Origin: an uncultured Porphyromonadaceae bacterium
GTDB lineage: Bacteria > Bacteroidota > Bacteroidia > Bacteroidales > Muribaculaceae
Length of the DNA: 23,462 nt
Assembly (NCBI GenBank): GCA_905193485.1
Contig: CAJJOX010000004.1
Coordinates: 1-23,462, forward strand
Reading direction: 5' to 3'
Shown: positions 23,127-23,462 of the stretch, one piece after another
How positions within the stretch are numbered: position 1 is the stretch's first letter
How the letters are laid out: the number at the start of each line of letters is the position of its first letter
Notes under the pieces: generated by a model
The model's input: the letters and a program-made list of their open reading frames with translations, nothing else
What the model was told of the DNA's origin: nothing
Databases searched by the model: none
Made by a program: the position numbers and the translations under genes

Positions 23127-23462
23127 TTAAAGGCGACGCGTCACACGCTCCACCATGTCGGCTTTCCATGTCGGGAAGTCGCCTGCGAGGATATGCTCGC
23201 GAGCCTGGCCGACAAGCCACAGATAGAACGCGAGATTGTGGATCGAGGCGATCTGCATTGCCAGAAGCTCCTGACTGATGAATAGATGGCGGAGGTAGGC
23301 CCGGGAATACACGCGGTCGACATAGCTGGGGCCGTCGGGATCGATGGGGGAGAAATCGTCGGCCCACTTTTTGTTGCGCATGTTCATCACGCCGTTGGCA
23401 GTGAAGAGCATGCCGTTGCGGCCGGTGCGCGGGGGCCTCCCGCCCCCCCACACGCCCCCACC
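23127..23462 (-). CDS. tgt: C-terminal part of queuine tRNA-ribosyltransferase
   Basis: The 3' end of tgt; the rest lies beyond the right edge. The last ~100 residues are a clear match: RNGMLFTANGVMNMRN, NKKWADDFSPID, SYVDRVYSRAYLRHLF and LLAMQIASIHNLAFYLW. Tgt swaps guanine for preQ1 at the wobble position of GUN-anticodon tRNAs. The residues just before RNGMLF should be the conserved (F)DCVxPTR active-site segment, but the window reads a Gly/Arg/Pro-rich string instead (VWGGGRPPRT). Those ~35 bases (about 23424-23462) are G/C homopolymers and probably unreliable sequence. The zinc-binding motif of Tgt would normally follow, and the visible part lacks its cysteines, as in many Bacteroidetes versions I cannot verify. 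Confidence 0.88.
   Translation of the reverse strand, partial: GGGVWGGGRPPRTGRNGMLFTANGVMNMRNKKWADDFSPIDPDGPSYVDRVYSRAYLRHLFISQELLAMQIASIHNLAFYLWLVGQAREHILAGDFPTWKADMVERVTRRL

Overview
The window looks like a chromosomal segment of a Bacteroidales bacterium, most likely of the Muribaculaceae or a close relative. The family level is inference; the order is well supported. Supporting signs are perfect TAnnTTTG -7 promoter boxes with a TTG/TTTG element about 19-21 bp upstream, a GldH lipoprotein beside a PSP1/RicT protein, a fused BioG-BioC enzyme, an ileS-dksA-lspA-DUF4296 gene string, and tRNA genes without encoded CCA. No phage, IS element, CRISPR array or rRNA is visible. Most genes are housekeeping. 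Both edges cut genes.

Left block (1-6230, all minus strand, read right to left): a promoter near 6225 drives a small coiled-coil protein, then zapA, a 6S-like RNA, rny (RNase Y), a PSP1/RicT-like protein, gldH, a HAD phosphatase, an M24 peptidase and the first codons of a probable CCA-adding enzyme. Stop/start overlaps of 4-8 bp occur at several junctions, so this reads as one long co-transcribed string. Next (6322-10228, minus) is a compact biotin operon, bioA-bioF-bioGC, with its own promoter and no bioD or bioB in the window. Beyond it is a two-gene tRNA operon (Gly-GCC, then Leu-GAG) with a textbook Bacteroidetes promoter and a strong intrinsic terminator.

Middle block (10726-13938): a LuxR-type regulator and a secreted protein are transcribed divergently from a 20-bp perfect palindrome that holds both -7 boxes. 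The secreted protein joins a DUF1349 domain to a GH16 glucanase domain that seems to lack its first strands. A strong hairpin with a T-run separates it from a membrane protein that has a degenerate C39-peptidase-like domain fused to an intact VKOR thiol oxidoreductase. An unrecognised 62-residue peptide gene follows.

Right block (14019-21947, plus): ileS with its own promoter, a DksA/TraR-type protein, lspA, a DUF4296 lipoprotein, a 66-residue conserved-looking protein, and a membrane-anchored LTA-synthase-type sulfatase-fold transferase. It converges on an lptF/lptG-type permease gene and the 3' end of tgt on the minus strand. The last ~35 bases are G/C homopolymers that do not fit the expected Tgt active-site sequence and look like low-quality contig-end sequence.

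The most interesting items are the 6S-like RNA between zapA and rny, the symmetrical divergent promoter palindrome, the DUF1349/GH16 chimera, the C39-like/VKOR protein with its small neighbour, and substitutions at conserved IleRS positions. I did not find a clearly new multi-gene system. The best candidate is the LuxR - GH16 chimera - VKOR - small peptide group.
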